A DNA stretch of 64,000 bases from Aneurinibacillus uraniidurans (GTDB lineage: Bacteria > Bacillota > Bacilli > Aneurinibacillales > Aneurinibacillaceae). Where the stretch lies: assembly GCF_028471905.1 (NCBI RefSeq), contig NZ_CP116902.1:594501-658500 (forward strand), written 5' to 3'. Below the pieces are notes generated by a model, which saw only the letters and a list, made by a program, of their open reading frames with translations, had not been told where the DNA came from and ran no database searches. The position numbers and the translations under genes were made by a program. Shown here one piece after another: positions 1 to 7,782 of the stretch; the first letter of the stretch is position 1, and every line of letters begins with the position of its first letter.

Positions 1-581
1 AATTCTCGTGCTTCTGAAAGTAATTTATTAGCAGAAGTAAACTTTGATGCATCTTTTGTACCAAGGGCTGAAATAATCTCGGTTATAGCCTGCATGTGCT
101 TATCTGACATTTTGATCATTTTTTCGTGCGCATCACGGAATTCTTTTTCGGGCATGATGGCTGCGAGTTTTTCTTGCATTTCTCTTGCTATCGGTAAAAT
201 TTCATTCGTTATTTTGTCAGCAAATTGCGCATCTGTTAATCGAGAGTCATTTTTAAGAGCTTCGAACCGGCTTGCTAGTTTCTTTTTTTCGTCAATGATA
301 GGCTGTAACTCCCCGAGATACTTAATGAACGCTTTTTTTCCTATATCCTTTGCGGCTTCTTCGGCTTTCTTCTTAGACTCTTCAAGCTTTGTAGCAGCCT
401 CTTGCTCTTTAGGCTCCTCTTTTACAGCAGCCGAAAACGCTGTTACAGCTTGATCGTATTTACCTTCTTGTAAGGCTTTGTTTCCAGACTCCATGTTCTT
501 TTTGTATTCAGGTGAAGGTCCACACCCGGATAAAGATAAAGAAGCAACGAGTAAACTGGAAAATAACAATCTTTTCTTCAT
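1..581 (-). CDS. TPR-like lipoprotein, C-terminus off the left edge
   Basis: The reading frame starts at the ATG at 581 (rc) behind a good AAGGGGAGA ribosome site and stays open to the window edge, so about 193 residues are seen and the C-terminus is missing. Residues 1-20 are a lipoprotein signal ending in the lipobox LSGC, so the protein should be lipid-anchored on the outer face of the membrane. Residues about 28-50 (GNKALQEGKYDQAVTAFSAA) look like one tetratricopeptide-type helix pair. The rest is a charged, lysine- and glutamate-rich helical region, probably coiled coil. No enzyme motif is visible. I do not recognise the family; a YkyA-like surface lipoprotein is a possibility only. Confidence 0.8.
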   Translation of the reverse strand, partial: MKKRLLFSSLLVASLSLSGCGPSPEYKKNMESGNKALQEGKYDQAVTAFSAAVKEEPKEQEAATKLEESKKKAEEAAKDIGKKAFIKYLGELQPIIDEKKKLASRFEALKNDSRLTDAQFADKITNEILPIAREMQEKLAAIMPEKEFRDAHEKMIKMSDKHMQAITEIISALGTKDASKFTSANKLLSEARE

Positions 582-687
582 GATGATTTCTCCCCTTATT
601 ATGTATTTACCTTAATCTTTTTATTGTAATTTACATAGTTATACAAAACTAGATATGAATGTTAGGCAATTTTCGACATTAAACTAC

Positions 688-731
688 AAAAGCCTGACAT
701 ATTCCCTTATAGGGCAGTATGTCAGGCTTTT
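688..731. repeat. Dispersed hairpin repeat, copy 1 of 3
   Basis: AAAAGCCTGACATA and TATGTCAGGCTTTT form a near-perfect outer stem around an inner CCCTTATAGGG stem. The same two-stem design occurs at 19476-19522 and 19924-19966. This copy lies between two divergently transcribed genes, so it cannot be the terminator of either annotated neighbour, although its T-flanked stem has terminator form on both strands. Confidence 0.75.
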
Positions 732-745
732 CCTTATGGTTGTAT

Positions 746-776
746 ATACTCCCTAGTATGCACTACTAGAGAGTAT
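746..776. promoter_or_regulatory. Inverted repeat, possible operator
   Basis: ATACTCCCTAGTA and TACTAGAGAGTAT are 13-base arms (12 of 13 pair) around a 5-base centre. The repeat sits 56 bases before the HAD phosphatase start and just after the hairpin repeat. It has the dyad form of a MerR- or other dimer-binding site. No matching regulator gene is adjacent, so its role is open. Confidence 0.45.
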
Positions 777-831
777 GAGGTTGCTTATGATATTCTATAA
801 AACTAGGAAATGATGTAGATGGAGGACAAAT

Positions 832-1545
832 ATGAACAAGTACAAAGTTTTACTTTTTGATTTAGACGGAACAATATCAGACTCCAAAGAAGGAATTACA
901 AAATCTGTACAATATGCATTAAAAAAATTAGGTATTGAAGAAGACGATCTCAATAATCTCGAACCTTTTATTGGTCCTCCATTACAAGAATCTTTTCGAG
1001 CTTTTTATTCGTTTACCGAGGAAAGAGTCAACCTAGCAATTGAATATTATCGGGAGCGTTTTAAAATAAAAGGAATGTTTGAAAACAAATTATATCCCGA
1101 TATTGTTGAACTTTTACATAAACTACGAACAGAAGGGTATATCCTGGTAGTTGCCACATCTAAACCTACTGAGTTTGCGGAAAAGATTTTGCTACACTTT
1201 AACATCTCTCAGTATTTTAATGTAATAGTCGGTAGTAATCTTGATGGCACAAGGATAAATAAAACCGAAATTATCGAACATATACTAAACCAATTTAATG
1301 AATTTGATAAAAGTTGTTTTCTTATGATTGGCGATCGCAAACATGATATTATTGGTGCTCGTAATACGGGCATTGATTCGCTTGGGGTTACATATGGTTA
1401 TGGTTCACATATGGAACTTCAGCAAGAGAATGCAACCTATATCGTTCATAGTGTTGAGGAGATTAAAGAAATCTTAAATCGCATAGGTGAAAACGACGGA
1501 TTTTTTTGTTTAAGTGATAAGCATTCGGAAGAAAAAACAAGATAG
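832..1545 (+). CDS. HAD-family phosphatase, phosphoglycolate phosphatase-like
   Basis: A 237-residue haloacid dehalogenase-fold hydrolase. The catalytic motif DLDGT (residues 10-14) carries the nucleophile aspartate and the acid/base aspartate. A helical cap (about 20-85) follows. Motif II is TSKPT (about 114-118), and motif III/IV is GDRKHDIIGA (about 167-176). The nearest families are Gph/PpaX phosphatases and related 5'-nucleotidases, acting on a small phosphorylated metabolite in the cytoplasm. The real substrate cannot be read from sequence. The ATG follows a GGAGG site at about 820. The gene stands alone behind an inverted repeat. The last 15 residues are poorly conserved-looking and may extend beyond the HAD core. 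Confidence 0.85.
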   Translation: MNKYKVLLFDLDGTISDSKEGITKSVQYALKKLGIEEDDLNNLEPFIGPPLQESFRAFYSFTEERVNLAIEYYRERFKIKGMFENKLYPDIVELLHKLRTEGYILVVATSKPTEFAEKILLHFNISQYFNVIVGSNLDGTRINKTEIIEHILNQFNEFDKSCFLMIGDRKHDIIGARNTGIDSLGVTYGYGSHMELQQENATYIVHSVEEIKEILNRIGENDGFFCLSDKHSEEKTR

Positions 1546-1549
1546 TAAA

Positions 1550-1580
1550 AAACCGCACGCCAATATCTGTTCGGGTGCGG
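1550..1580 (-). terminator. Terminator of the L,D-transpeptidase/lytH unit
   Basis: CCGCAC (1553-1558) pairs with GTGCGG (1575-1580). On the minus strand the stem is followed by a run of T (the A-run at 1546-1552), as expected of a Rho-independent terminator for the minus-strand genes. Confidence 0.6.
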
Positions 1581-1586
1581 GAAGAT

Positions 1587-2060
1587 TTATGAGACGATAA
1601 GAACCGTTGTGCCGAGTGGAATGTTGCGGAACAGCCATTCCACGTCTTTGTTCTGCATGCGGATGCAGCCCTGGCTTACATGATAACCGATGCTATATGG
1701 ATTATTCGTGCCGTGGATGCCGTATTTATAGCCGCCAGTGTTTGAGACATTTAATCCAAGCCAGCGCGTTCCCAGTGGATTCTGTTCGCTGCCTCCGGGA
1801 ATGTTTTTCGGCACGTACCAAGGGTTTTTGACTTTAGTAATGATACGGAATTCACCCTCTGGTGTTAATGTTCTATTCTTGCCGGTAGCGACCGGGAAAT
1901 AATAAATCGGATGATCATTTAGAAAAACGGTAAGTCGATTTGTCGTTTTGTTGATCTCGATGTGTACATCATCTTCTACCGCAAATGCTGTACCAGATCC
2001 GGGGAAGAGGAGAGAGAGGCACAGAAGAAAGACAGAAAAATGTCTGAGCAATCGTGCCAT
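1587..2060 (-). CDS. Secreted L,D-transpeptidase (YkuD family)
   Basis: A 157-residue exported cell-wall enzyme. Residues 1-27 form a signal peptide ending TAFA. The YkuD domain fills the rest, with the conserved HGTN (His116) and SQGCIRM (Cys132 as nucleophile). Such enzymes form or exchange L,D cross-links in peptidoglycan or attach substrates to it. There is no LysM domain, so it is a minimal version. I start at the ATG at 2060, four bases after the lytH stop and behind GCGGTGAAG; an upstream in-frame ATG at 2105 would overlap lytH and put a basic stretch before the signal peptide. The tight spacing indicates cotranscription with the M23 peptidase gene, suggesting a joint role, perhaps in spore cortex remodelling. 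Confidence 0.88.
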   Translation of the reverse strand: MARLLRHFSVFLLCLSLLFPGSGTAFAVEDDVHIEINKTTNRLTVFLNDHPIYYFPVATGKNRTLTPEGEFRIITKVKNPWYVPKNIPGGSEQNPLGTRWLGLNVSNTGGYKYGIHGTNNPYSIGYHVSQGCIRMQNKDVEWLFRNIPLGTTVLIVS

Positions 2061-2064
2061 ATCT

Positions 2065-3090
2065 TCACCGCTTTTTCTTCTTCGCCATTTTTTTTTGTTC
2101 CTCATTTTCCCAGCGTTTTAAGGACGGATAGGGGTCAAAGGAATATTCGCCGTTTCCTCTATCTTTATAGATGCCATAATGCAGGTGCGGTGGGAATTTG
2201 CCGGATGTTCCCGGCTTTCCATAGCCAGAGCTGCCCACATAGCCAATAACATCACCTGGTGCTACGATATCCCCTACTTTGAACTTTTTATTAAAGCCGT
2301 TCAAGTGTGCGTAGTAGTGATAAATCGTATCGATATCCCGTACGCCGATGCGCCAGCCGCCGTACGGATTCCAGCCCATGGATTCAATCACTCCGTGCCT
2401 TGTAGCACGGACAGGTGTACCGTATCCAGCAAAAATATCTGTTCCTTCATGAATCCGTCGTCCGCCCCAGCCACGAGGATCACCCCATGTACTTCTGTAG
2501 CTGTAGTCGTAGTGGAGCGGCACAGGAAAAGCACTACCGACCAGATGAAGAGTGTTATGATGGCGGTACAGCTTTACAAGACCGGAGATGGTTCGCACGC
2601 TGCGATCATACGTGTAATACTGCCATAGACCGATGCGTAAATCATTATCCGTAAATCCGAACTGTCCGAGGTAACAAGCTATCGTGTAGACCACATCAAG
2701 GTCATTGTGTGGATCGGCTTTGCCATCGCCATCCCCATCTTTTCCAATCCCGCCAAAGAATGCAATCGAGCGTGGATTTACATCCGTATCAAGTGGATTC
2801 AGGACTCCACTCCATGTCGCGGGTGGCACACTAATCCCGGTCAATCTAGTCTGTGAGGGAGAAGGGCTCTCAGCTTTTTTACTCGGCTTGCGAACCGAAC
2901 GTTCGTATTGATCGACAGCGGCGAGATATTGCCAGGGTACGCCGGTAATGGTCTGCATATGTTCAAATAAAACTTTACGTTCGCGAGACATCTGCTCACT
3001 ATTGGTATCTGCCCGAGCAATAGATACCGGAAGAGAGACAGCGCATAGAAAGACGATGAGACTGGAAGCTAGAAATCGCTTGTACCACAT
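2065..3090 (-). CDS. lytH: M23 peptidoglycan endopeptidase, LytH-like
   Basis: A 341-residue exported metallopeptidase. Signal peptide 1-27. Residues 30-200 form an N-terminal region with an acidic GDGDGKADPHND stretch (118-130) that resembles a calcium-binding loop within a lysozyme-like fold. The M23 (LytM) domain has zinc ligands His214 and Asp218 (HEGTD), and His302/His304 (PHLHYG). B. subtilis LytH cleaves the L-Ala-D-Glu bond in spore cortex, trimming side chains to single L-alanine. The position next to lipA, as in B. subtilis, supports the lytH assignment. The C-terminus is a basic KKMAKKKKR tail. It is probably sporulation-regulated, but I could not confirm a sigma-K promoter upstream. 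Confidence 0.85.
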   Translation of the reverse strand: MWYKRFLASSLIVFLCAVSLPVSIARADTNSEQMSRERKVLFEHMQTITGVPWQYLAAVDQYERSVRKPSKKAESPSPSQTRLTGISVPPATWSGVLNPLDTDVNPRSIAFFGGIGKDGDGDGKADPHNDLDVVYTIACYLGQFGFTDNDLRIGLWQYYTYDRSVRTISGLVKLYRHHNTLHLVGSAFPVPLHYDYSYRSTWGDPRGWGGRRIHEGTDIFAGYGTPVRATRHGVIESMGWNPYGGWRIGVRDIDTIYHYYAHLNGFNKKFKVGDIVAPGDVIGYVGSSGYGKPGTSGKFPPHLHYGIYKDRGNGEYSFDPYPSLKRWENEEQKKMAKKKKR

Positions 3091-3213
3091 GTTGTCCTCC
3101 CGTAATCATAAATATGTCCGACTTAGTGTGTGCAATCTGAATTGCTTTCATAAGAGGAAATTGATTAGAATGAAGAGATACCAGTACCAACAAGATAGGG
3201 GTTGATCCGCTGC

Positions 3214-4095
3214 ATGGCAGGACGTAAACCGGAATGGCTAAAAATTAAACTGGATACAGGAAAGAACTTCAAAGAACTTAAAAATATGATGCGGGGCCAG
3301 ACACTGCATACCGTATGTGAGGAAGCACGTTGTCCGAACTTATATGAATGCTGGGCGAACCGTACAGCGACGTTTATGATATTAGGAGATACGTGTACGC
3401 GGGCATGCCGCTTCTGTGCGGTTAAAACTGGGCTGCCAACGGAACTTGATCTCGCTGAGCCAGAACGTGTGGCAGAAGCGACTGAGCAAATGGGGTTGCG
3501 CCATGTGGTAGTCACATCGGTAGCGCGTGACGATTTACGTGATGGTGGCGCAAGTGTTTTTGCGGAAACGATTCGGGCGATCCGCAGACGGACTCCGTTG
3601 TGCAGTGTAGAAGTACTCATTCCAGATTTTCTTGGAGACTGGGAAGCGTTACGTGTCGTGATGGATGCTAAGCCAGATATTCTTAATCATAATGTGGAGA
3701 CGGTTGAACGGCTGTCTGACCGGGTGCGTTCGAAGGCAAAGTACGATCGGACGATGGCACTTCTGGCAGAATCGAAGCGTTTGGCACCCTCGATCCCGAC
3801 GAAGTCAAGCATCATGATTGGTGTGGGAGAGACTGTGGATGAAATTATCGCGACGATGGACGATCTGCGCCGTGTAGATGTGGATATTTTGACAATTGGA
3901 CAGTATTTGCAGCCGACGACGAAGCATTTAAAAGTTGAGAAGTATTACCATCCGGATGAGTTTGCAGAGCTAAAAGAAGCAGGACTTGCGCGTGGATTTA
4001 AGCATGTAGAATCAGGGCCGCTTGTGCGCAGTTCATATCATGCCCATGAACAGGTTGAATCAGCGGCGGAATCGCAGATGAAGGCACAGAGTTAG
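3214..4095 (+). CDS. lipA: Lipoyl synthase
   Basis: A 293-residue radical SAM enzyme that inserts two sulfurs into octanoyl groups on lipoyl-carrier proteins, making lipoate for pyruvate and 2-oxoglutarate dehydrogenases and the glycine cleavage system. Both iron-sulfur clusters are visible: the auxiliary CxxxxCxxxxxC cysteines (Cys35, Cys40, Cys46) and the radical SAM CxxxCxxC (Cys61, Cys65, Cys68). The C-terminal RSSY motif that binds the auxiliary cluster is present. I use the ATG at 3214, twelve bases after AGGGG; a TTG at 3202 abuts the ribosome site and is less likely. The length matches the family. It is transcribed away from lytH and ends at a strong terminator. Confidence 0.97.
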   Translation: MAGRKPEWLKIKLDTGKNFKELKNMMRGQTLHTVCEEARCPNLYECWANRTATFMILGDTCTRACRFCAVKTGLPTELDLAEPERVAEATEQMGLRHVVVTSVARDDLRDGGASVFAETIRAIRRRTPLCSVEVLIPDFLGDWEALRVVMDAKPDILNHNVETVERLSDRVRSKAKYDRTMALLAESKRLAPSIPTKSSIMIGVGETVDEIIATMDDLRRVDVDILTIGQYLQPTTKHLKVEKYYHPDEFAELKEAGLARGFKHVESGPLVRSSYHAHEQVESAAESQMKAQS

Positions 4096-4105
4096 AAAAT
4101 GGTGG

Positions 4106-4142
4106 AAAGGGTCTTTCTTGTATAGACAAGAAAGACCCTTTT
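4106..4142. terminator. Bidirectional terminator between lipA and the YhcN lipoprotein gene
   Basis: A perfect stem of AAAGGGTCTTTCTTGT with ACAAGAAAGACCCTTT around a 4-base loop. It is flanked by A on one side and T on the other, so it can end the convergent lipA and minus-strand lipoprotein transcripts. Confidence 0.9.
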
Positions 4143-4153
4143 AGGTAAGGCGA

Positions 4154-5035
4154 CTATTTTCCGCTTATACTGGAGAGGTGGAACGGTGATCCAGTACGAT
4201 GACCGCATGCTTGTTCGAACTGTTTGTCTGTTTTATTTTCCATTTGATTCGGGTTGGCAAATACTTTATTGATTGTGTTTTGATCGTTTGTCGTATACAC
4301 CTTGCAGTAGCGAGGTGATACATTTTCACAGCTCTTCTGCACTTTTTTCAGTGTCATTGCTGCTTGAGCAGGTGTCTGACCGGACGTATCACAACCGACA
4401 AAAATATGGTTGTCTGTGGTCAAAACATTTGCTTGTCTAATGCCCGGAATTTGGTTGGCTGCGTTCGCACAGGAAGAAGCAAGCATTTGACGATCAACAT
4501 ATACATTTGGTGTTGCTGCGGTACCATAACTTTTTACACCCATACCAGTGTGTGTGCTTCCAGTTCCAGTCTTATGCCCAGCATGTGCAATACCGATTTT
4601 TGGCGGGGTTGTGTGCCCTGTTGTTGACTTTGCTTGGTAGACTGAATTTTGGTGCGTAGTTCCATAAGTAGTTCCGTATGTGGTTCCAGGTGTTGTCCCA
4701 TACGTTGTCCCTTTGTTTATGCCATCAGGACTTAAACCATACATTTGCTGGCCACTGTTTGTTACGCCGTAGCGTGTCATACCTTGATTGCCGAACATAT
4801 ACTGACGCGTATCCACCGTGCCTTTTGTACGGTAGTTCGATTGATCAGTAATGACGCCATTATGGTATGTGGTGTAGCGGCCATCCCCTTTTGGTTGTAC
4901 TGCATAGCCAGTTGTTGATCCTTGATTTCCTTGCAGCGGACGATATTCCGTTGTTTTGGTGGTATTGCCTGGAGTACAGGCGGCCAGCGAGAGCGCAAGA
5001 CCAACAGTGGAGAGAACAGAAACGATTTTTTTCAT
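4154..5035 (-). CDS. YhcN/YlaJ-family sporulation lipoprotein
   Basis: A 293-residue lipoprotein with lipobox LAAC at residues about 17-20. Residues 25-175 are low complexity, rich in Gly, Thr, Tyr and His, with tandem TTYGT-type repeats near 110-130. The C-terminal 120 residues (from about 172, YVDRQMLASSCANAANQI onward) form the YhcN/YlaJ domain found in spore-associated lipoproteins. A role in the spore coat, inner membrane or germination is inferred from the family. The ATG at 5035 lies seven bases after GGAGG; the GTG at 5041 is too close to it. Two cysteine pairs in the domain may form disulfides. Confidence 0.85.
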   Translation of the reverse strand: MKKIVSVLSTVGLALSLAACTPGNTTKTTEYRPLQGNQGSTTGYAVQPKGDGRYTTYHNGVITDQSNYRTKGTVDTRQYMFGNQGMTRYGVTNSGQQMYGLSPDGINKGTTYGTTPGTTYGTTYGTTHQNSVYQAKSTTGHTTPPKIGIAHAGHKTGTGSTHTGMGVKSYGTAATPNVYVDRQMLASSCANAANQIPGIRQANVLTTDNHIFVGCDTSGQTPAQAAMTLKKVQKSCENVSPRYCKVYTTNDQNTINKVFANPNQMENKTDKQFEQACGHRTGSPFHLSSISGK

Positions 5036-5181
5036 TTTCACACCTCCGTGAGTTTAGAGTGCCCGTACAAAGCCGGAGCTTTCGTGGCAATTTTGTGTGT
5101 ATTGGTTGAATTTGTGGTAAAATAGGAGGCGTACGCCACACGTAAAAGAAGTGCGGTGTATGTGTATGAGGGGGTGCAGGT

Positions 5182-5646
5182 GTGATACGTGTCCAGGATC
5201 ACGTATATGAGCTGGTAGAAGAGCATAAAGATGGATTCAAGCCAGACATATTCAAAGAACGATACAGCGACATTTTAAGTAAATTTGATTACATTTTGGG
5301 AGACTGGGGATACGGTCAGTTGCGGCTAAAAGGCTTTTTTGAGGATACAAATCGGAAAGCGCCGTATGATGCCCGCCTCAGTTTTCTTGATGAGTATATT
5401 TTGGAGTACTGTAACTTCGGTTGTTCGTATTTTCTATTAAAAAAGGTTAAGTCAGGCAGCGCACAGCCGATCGAGGGTGAGGTTGTGGAAGTAGAGGGTG
5501 AGACAGTGGATGGTCAGGAAGAGCGGTCGCCACGCAGCGGACGCGAAGGGGGCAGACGCCGTGATTCCCGTCGTCGCTCCCGCCCTCGCCGCAAGCCAAA
5601 AGATGGACAGGCTCGAGAGTCAAGATCAGACGTGTCGAATGAGTAG
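5182..5646 (+). CDS. yutD: YutD family protein
   Basis: A 154-residue cytoplasmic protein. Residues 1-90 match the YutD family (DUF1027), including the signature-like run LGDWGYGQLRLKGFFED and an EYCNFGCSYF segment with two cysteines. The C-terminal third is a charged tail, first acidic and then an Arg-rich RRRDSRRRSRPRRKPK stretch that could bind nucleic acid. The molecular role of YutD is unknown. The neighbourhood (lipA upstream) is the B. subtilis one. Start is the GTG at 5182; the upstream GAGGGGGTG is the likely ribosome site. Confidence 0.85.
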   Translation: MIRVQDHVYELVEEHKDGFKPDIFKERYSDILSKFDYILGDWGYGQLRLKGFFEDTNRKAPYDARLSFLDEYILEYCNFGCSYFLLKKVKSGSAQPIEGEVVEVEGETVDGQEERSPRSGREGGRRRDSRRRSRPRRKPKDGQARESRSDVSNE

Positions 5647-5655
5647 CATACCGAG

Positions 5656-5692
5656 AAAAACAGGCGAGGAAATTTTTTCCTCGCCTGTTTTT
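5656..5692. terminator. Bidirectional terminator after yutD
   Basis: AAAAACAGGCGAGGAAA pairs with TTTCCTCGCCTGTTTTT. It overlaps the stop codon end of the minus-strand gene that follows and serves both convergent genes. Confidence 0.9.
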
Positions 5693-5969
5693 ACTGTAGT
5701 GGTGGCTCGTAGTTTTCATTTGGGTTATCGTGGGTCGGATGTGATGCTGGGTCTCGGCGTACAATGCCTTCGTGGAAGTTCCGGTATTCGTAGGCGAACG
5801 CAGACTGGGGTACCTCACCTGTATCCCACGACTCTTTTCCAAGGAATGGATGGGAGGTAGCGATAGTGCCGTACGGTCCTTCTGGAAATTCCTCCGGATA
5901 GCGAGTATGAATCGCGCTATACTCGGTTGAGATTGGCATATATACTGGATCGGTTTTCTTCTTAGCCAT
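5691..5969 (-). CDS. Conserved small hypothetical protein (possibly DUF3905-like)
   Basis: A 92-residue soluble protein rich in aromatic residues, Pro, Glu and His, without signal peptide or membrane segment. It starts [10 protein letters not shown] behind GGAAAGGGG and contains [12 protein letters not shown] and the C-terminal [12 protein letters not shown]. The HPTHD element resembles what I remember of the DUF3905 family of Bacillales, but I hold this match weakly. No catalytic motif can be named. It is convergent with yutD and shares its terminator. The neighbour on the same strand (6048) is also a small conserved protein, but the two are separated by 78 bases. Confidence 0.6.
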   Translation of the reverse strand: MAKKKTDPVYMPISTEYSAIHTRYPEEFPEGPYGTIATSHPFLGKESWDTGEVPQSAFAYEYRNFHEGIVRRDPASHPTHDNPNENYEPPLQ

Positions 5970-6047
5970 AAATAAAACCCCTTTCCTTACTGTATAAGGA
6001 TAGGGGTAGTATAGGCGGTTGTCCGTTTGTTTATACGAAATGACCGA

Positions 6048-6323
6048 CTAGATGCTTAGATAGAGAAATTCACGTAATTCGTTCGCATCTGCTTCTGACA
6101 TATTGAATGCTTCTTCGAGGTAACCAGGCTCATCCAAATCCTTTTGGCCAAGAATCGCCATACGGTGTGTCAAAATATTAAGCACGATGCTTTTGCCGTA
6201 GAAGTTTTTCGTGCGAATGATCGCCAGGTCGTAGCGGTTCTCTACCCCGATAAAGCTTACATAGCGTGTTTTTGTTTCTTCAGTATGATCGTACAGAAAT
6301 GTCCAATCTCCGTGCTGACTCAT
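6048..6323 (-). CDS. DUF3055 family protein
   Basis: A 91-residue soluble protein beginning MSQHGDWTFLYDHTEE. The run KTRYVSFIGVENRYDLAI, the DLDEPGYLEEAFN segment and the SEADANELREFL C-terminus match the DUF3055 family of Bacillales as I know it. Function is unknown. Start is the ATG at 6323 behind GGAGGACAACGACT; a longer frame upstream lacks such a site. It is transcribed divergently from yutE. Confidence 0.75.
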   Translation of the reverse strand: MSQHGDWTFLYDHTEETKTRYVSFIGVENRYDLAIIRTKNFYGKSIVLNILTHRMAILGQKDLDEPGYLEEAFNMSEADANELREFLYLSI

Positions 6324-6486
6324 AGTCGTTGTCCTCCTATCACGTATATGTACCAAATTATATGCCAACGACTCGTCTGGAGCAATGCTTGTGCATGCTC
6401 GGAGGCAATGGTTGGGCATATCATATGGTTTCACTTCCAATCATGCTATACTGAAAAAAGAAAAAACAGCAACAGGGGTGGTTTAG

Positions 6487-6912
6487 ATGTACCAAGTAAA
6501 TACCGAAAAGATTGAACAGCATTTAGTATATATGGAGCGAGTGCTTGCGAGTGTATCCTCCATTCTACGAAATGGTAACGCTAACGATGATATGCTTACA
6601 TCTCTTTCTTTGCAGCGTGCTTTGCACATTGCGCTTGAGACAGTAGCCGACGTGGGCAATTATTTGATCGATGGGTTCATCATGCGTGATCCGGGGAGTT
6701 ATGAAGACATTGTCGAGATTATGCTTGATGAAACGGTGGTTACTGTGGAAGTTGCGACTGCATTGAAGGACGTTGTAAACATGCGCAAGCCGCTGATTAC
6801 GGACTACCTAGATGTACATGATGATGCGGTCAGCAAACTTTTGAACACGCATTATGAGAAACTTATCACTTTTCCGAATCAAGTACGGGAATACTTGAAA
6901 AAAGAATTGTAA
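6487..6912 (+). CDS. yutE: YutE, HepT-like (DUF86) protein without its toxin histidine
   Basis: A 141-residue all-helical protein of the HepT-like/DUF86 group (UPF0331). It carries the conserved DVGNYLIDGFIMRDPGSYED stretch (residues 55-74). HepT toxins have an RX4HXY ribonuclease/AMPylation-target motif; here the equivalent is R100-KPLI-T105-D-Y107, so the histidine is threonine. There is no MNT nucleotidyltransferase antitoxin gene beside it, unlike true HepT/MNT modules. I infer a housekeeping role different from toxin activity. The ATG follows ACAGGGGTG. Its placement matches the yut gene order of B. subtilis. Confidence 0.85.
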   Translation: MYQVNTEKIEQHLVYMERVLASVSSILRNGNANDDMLTSLSLQRALHIALETVADVGNYLIDGFIMRDPGSYEDIVEIMLDETVVTVEVATALKDVVNMRKPLITDYLDVHDDAVSKLLNTHYEKLITFPNQVREYLKKEL

Positions 6913-7016
6913 TTAACAAGAAAACATCGCTCACATAGTTTTTATATTATATTGTATAAAAATTTACTTATCTCACGAAATCAAGTACAATGAGGAGGAG
7001 GAAGGTGAAGGAAACG

Positions 7017-7679
7017 ATGAATAAAGATAAATCCTCTTCGACGCGCAATCAGATTTTGCATATGTTAAAAATTAAAGGTTCCATGACAGTAGGGGAAATG
7101 GCTCAGGAGCTTGAGATTACAGAGATGGCCGTGCGCCGTCATTTAAATACGCTTGAGAGAGACAAATACATTCAGACACGTTTGCTTCGCCAGGCCATGG
7201 GCCGCCCGACTAATGTGTACTCGCTTTCGCAGGAAGCAGATAATATGTTCCCGAAGAACTATCAGGATTTGACTCTTGAAATTCTTGGTGATATTGAAGA
7301 GCTGCAAGGAGCGGAGATGGTGGAAGCGTTATTCCGCCTGCGTCAGCAGCGTCAGGAGAGCTTGTATCGGGATGTGGTACCCGAGGGTAGTGATTTTGAG
7401 AAGAAGCTTGAGATGCTGGCCAGAATGCAGAATGAGAAAGGCTACATGGTTGAGGTGAAAAAGGATGAAGAGACCGGACGCTATATCCTGGTCGAATCAA
7501 ATTGTCCGATTTTCGATGTAGCACGGGAGTATACATTTGCTTGTAACTGTGAGAAGACGCTGTTTGAGAACATTTTGGAAACGCGAGTGGAGCAGGAGCA
7601 GTGTATGGCAACTGGCGGCGATAACTGTGTATATGTAATTGATCATAAAAATGATACTGCGGAAAATCGCAAGTCATAA
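7017..7679 (+). CDS. SufR-like winged-helix regulator with C-terminal cysteine cluster
   Basis: A 220-residue transcription factor. Residues 8-70 form a winged helix-turn-helix (GSMTVGEMAQELEITEMAVR, then RRHLNTLERDKYI). The C-terminal domain has five cysteines: Cys163, Cys176, Cys178, Cys196 and Cys204. The first pair has the C-X12-C spacing of SufR, the iron-sulfur-sensing repressor of suf genes. Binding of a redox-sensitive iron-sulfur cluster is inferred. No suf operon is adjacent, so its targets are unknown. The start is uncertain: ATG 7017 (AAGG five bases upstream), GTG 7005 and ATG 6990 are all in frame within a purine-rich leader. Confidence 0.75.
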   Translation: MNKDKSSSTRNQILHMLKIKGSMTVGEMAQELEITEMAVRRHLNTLERDKYIQTRLLRQAMGRPTNVYSLSQEADNMFPKNYQDLTLEILGDIEELQGAEMVEALFRLRQQRQESLYRDVVPEGSDFEKKLEMLARMQNEKGYMVEVKKDEETGRYILVESNCPIFDVAREYTFACNCEKTLFENILETRVEQEQCMATGGDNCVYVIDHKNDTAENRKS

Positions 7680-7689
7680 AGTGAAATAT

Positions 7690-7728
7690 AGCTCTGTGGA
7701 TCAAAGGATCTGCAGGGCTTTATTTTTT
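7690..7728 (+). terminator. Terminator after the SufR-like gene
   Basis: AGCTCTGTGGATC pairs with GATCTGCAGGGCT around a 4-base loop, followed by TTATTTTTT. Confidence 0.75.
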
Positions 7729-7782
7729 GGCTTATTATGGTATTATTTTCATAAAAAAGAGAGTAAGAGGAGAACGAATAAA

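Noticed and set aside
94-453. Plus-strand open frame of 119 residues
   Set aside because: It is antisense to the truncated lipoprotein, which has a lipobox and a good ribosome site; the serine/phenylalanine-rich translation is a mirror of its lysine/glutamate-rich sequence.
2179-2654. Plus-strand frames opposite lytH
   Set aside because: Antisense shadows of a well-supported M23 peptidase.
3091-3213. Sigma-K-like promoter for lytH
   Set aside because: CATATTTAT on the minus strand is near the CATANNNTA consensus but misses two positions, and no matching -35 was found.
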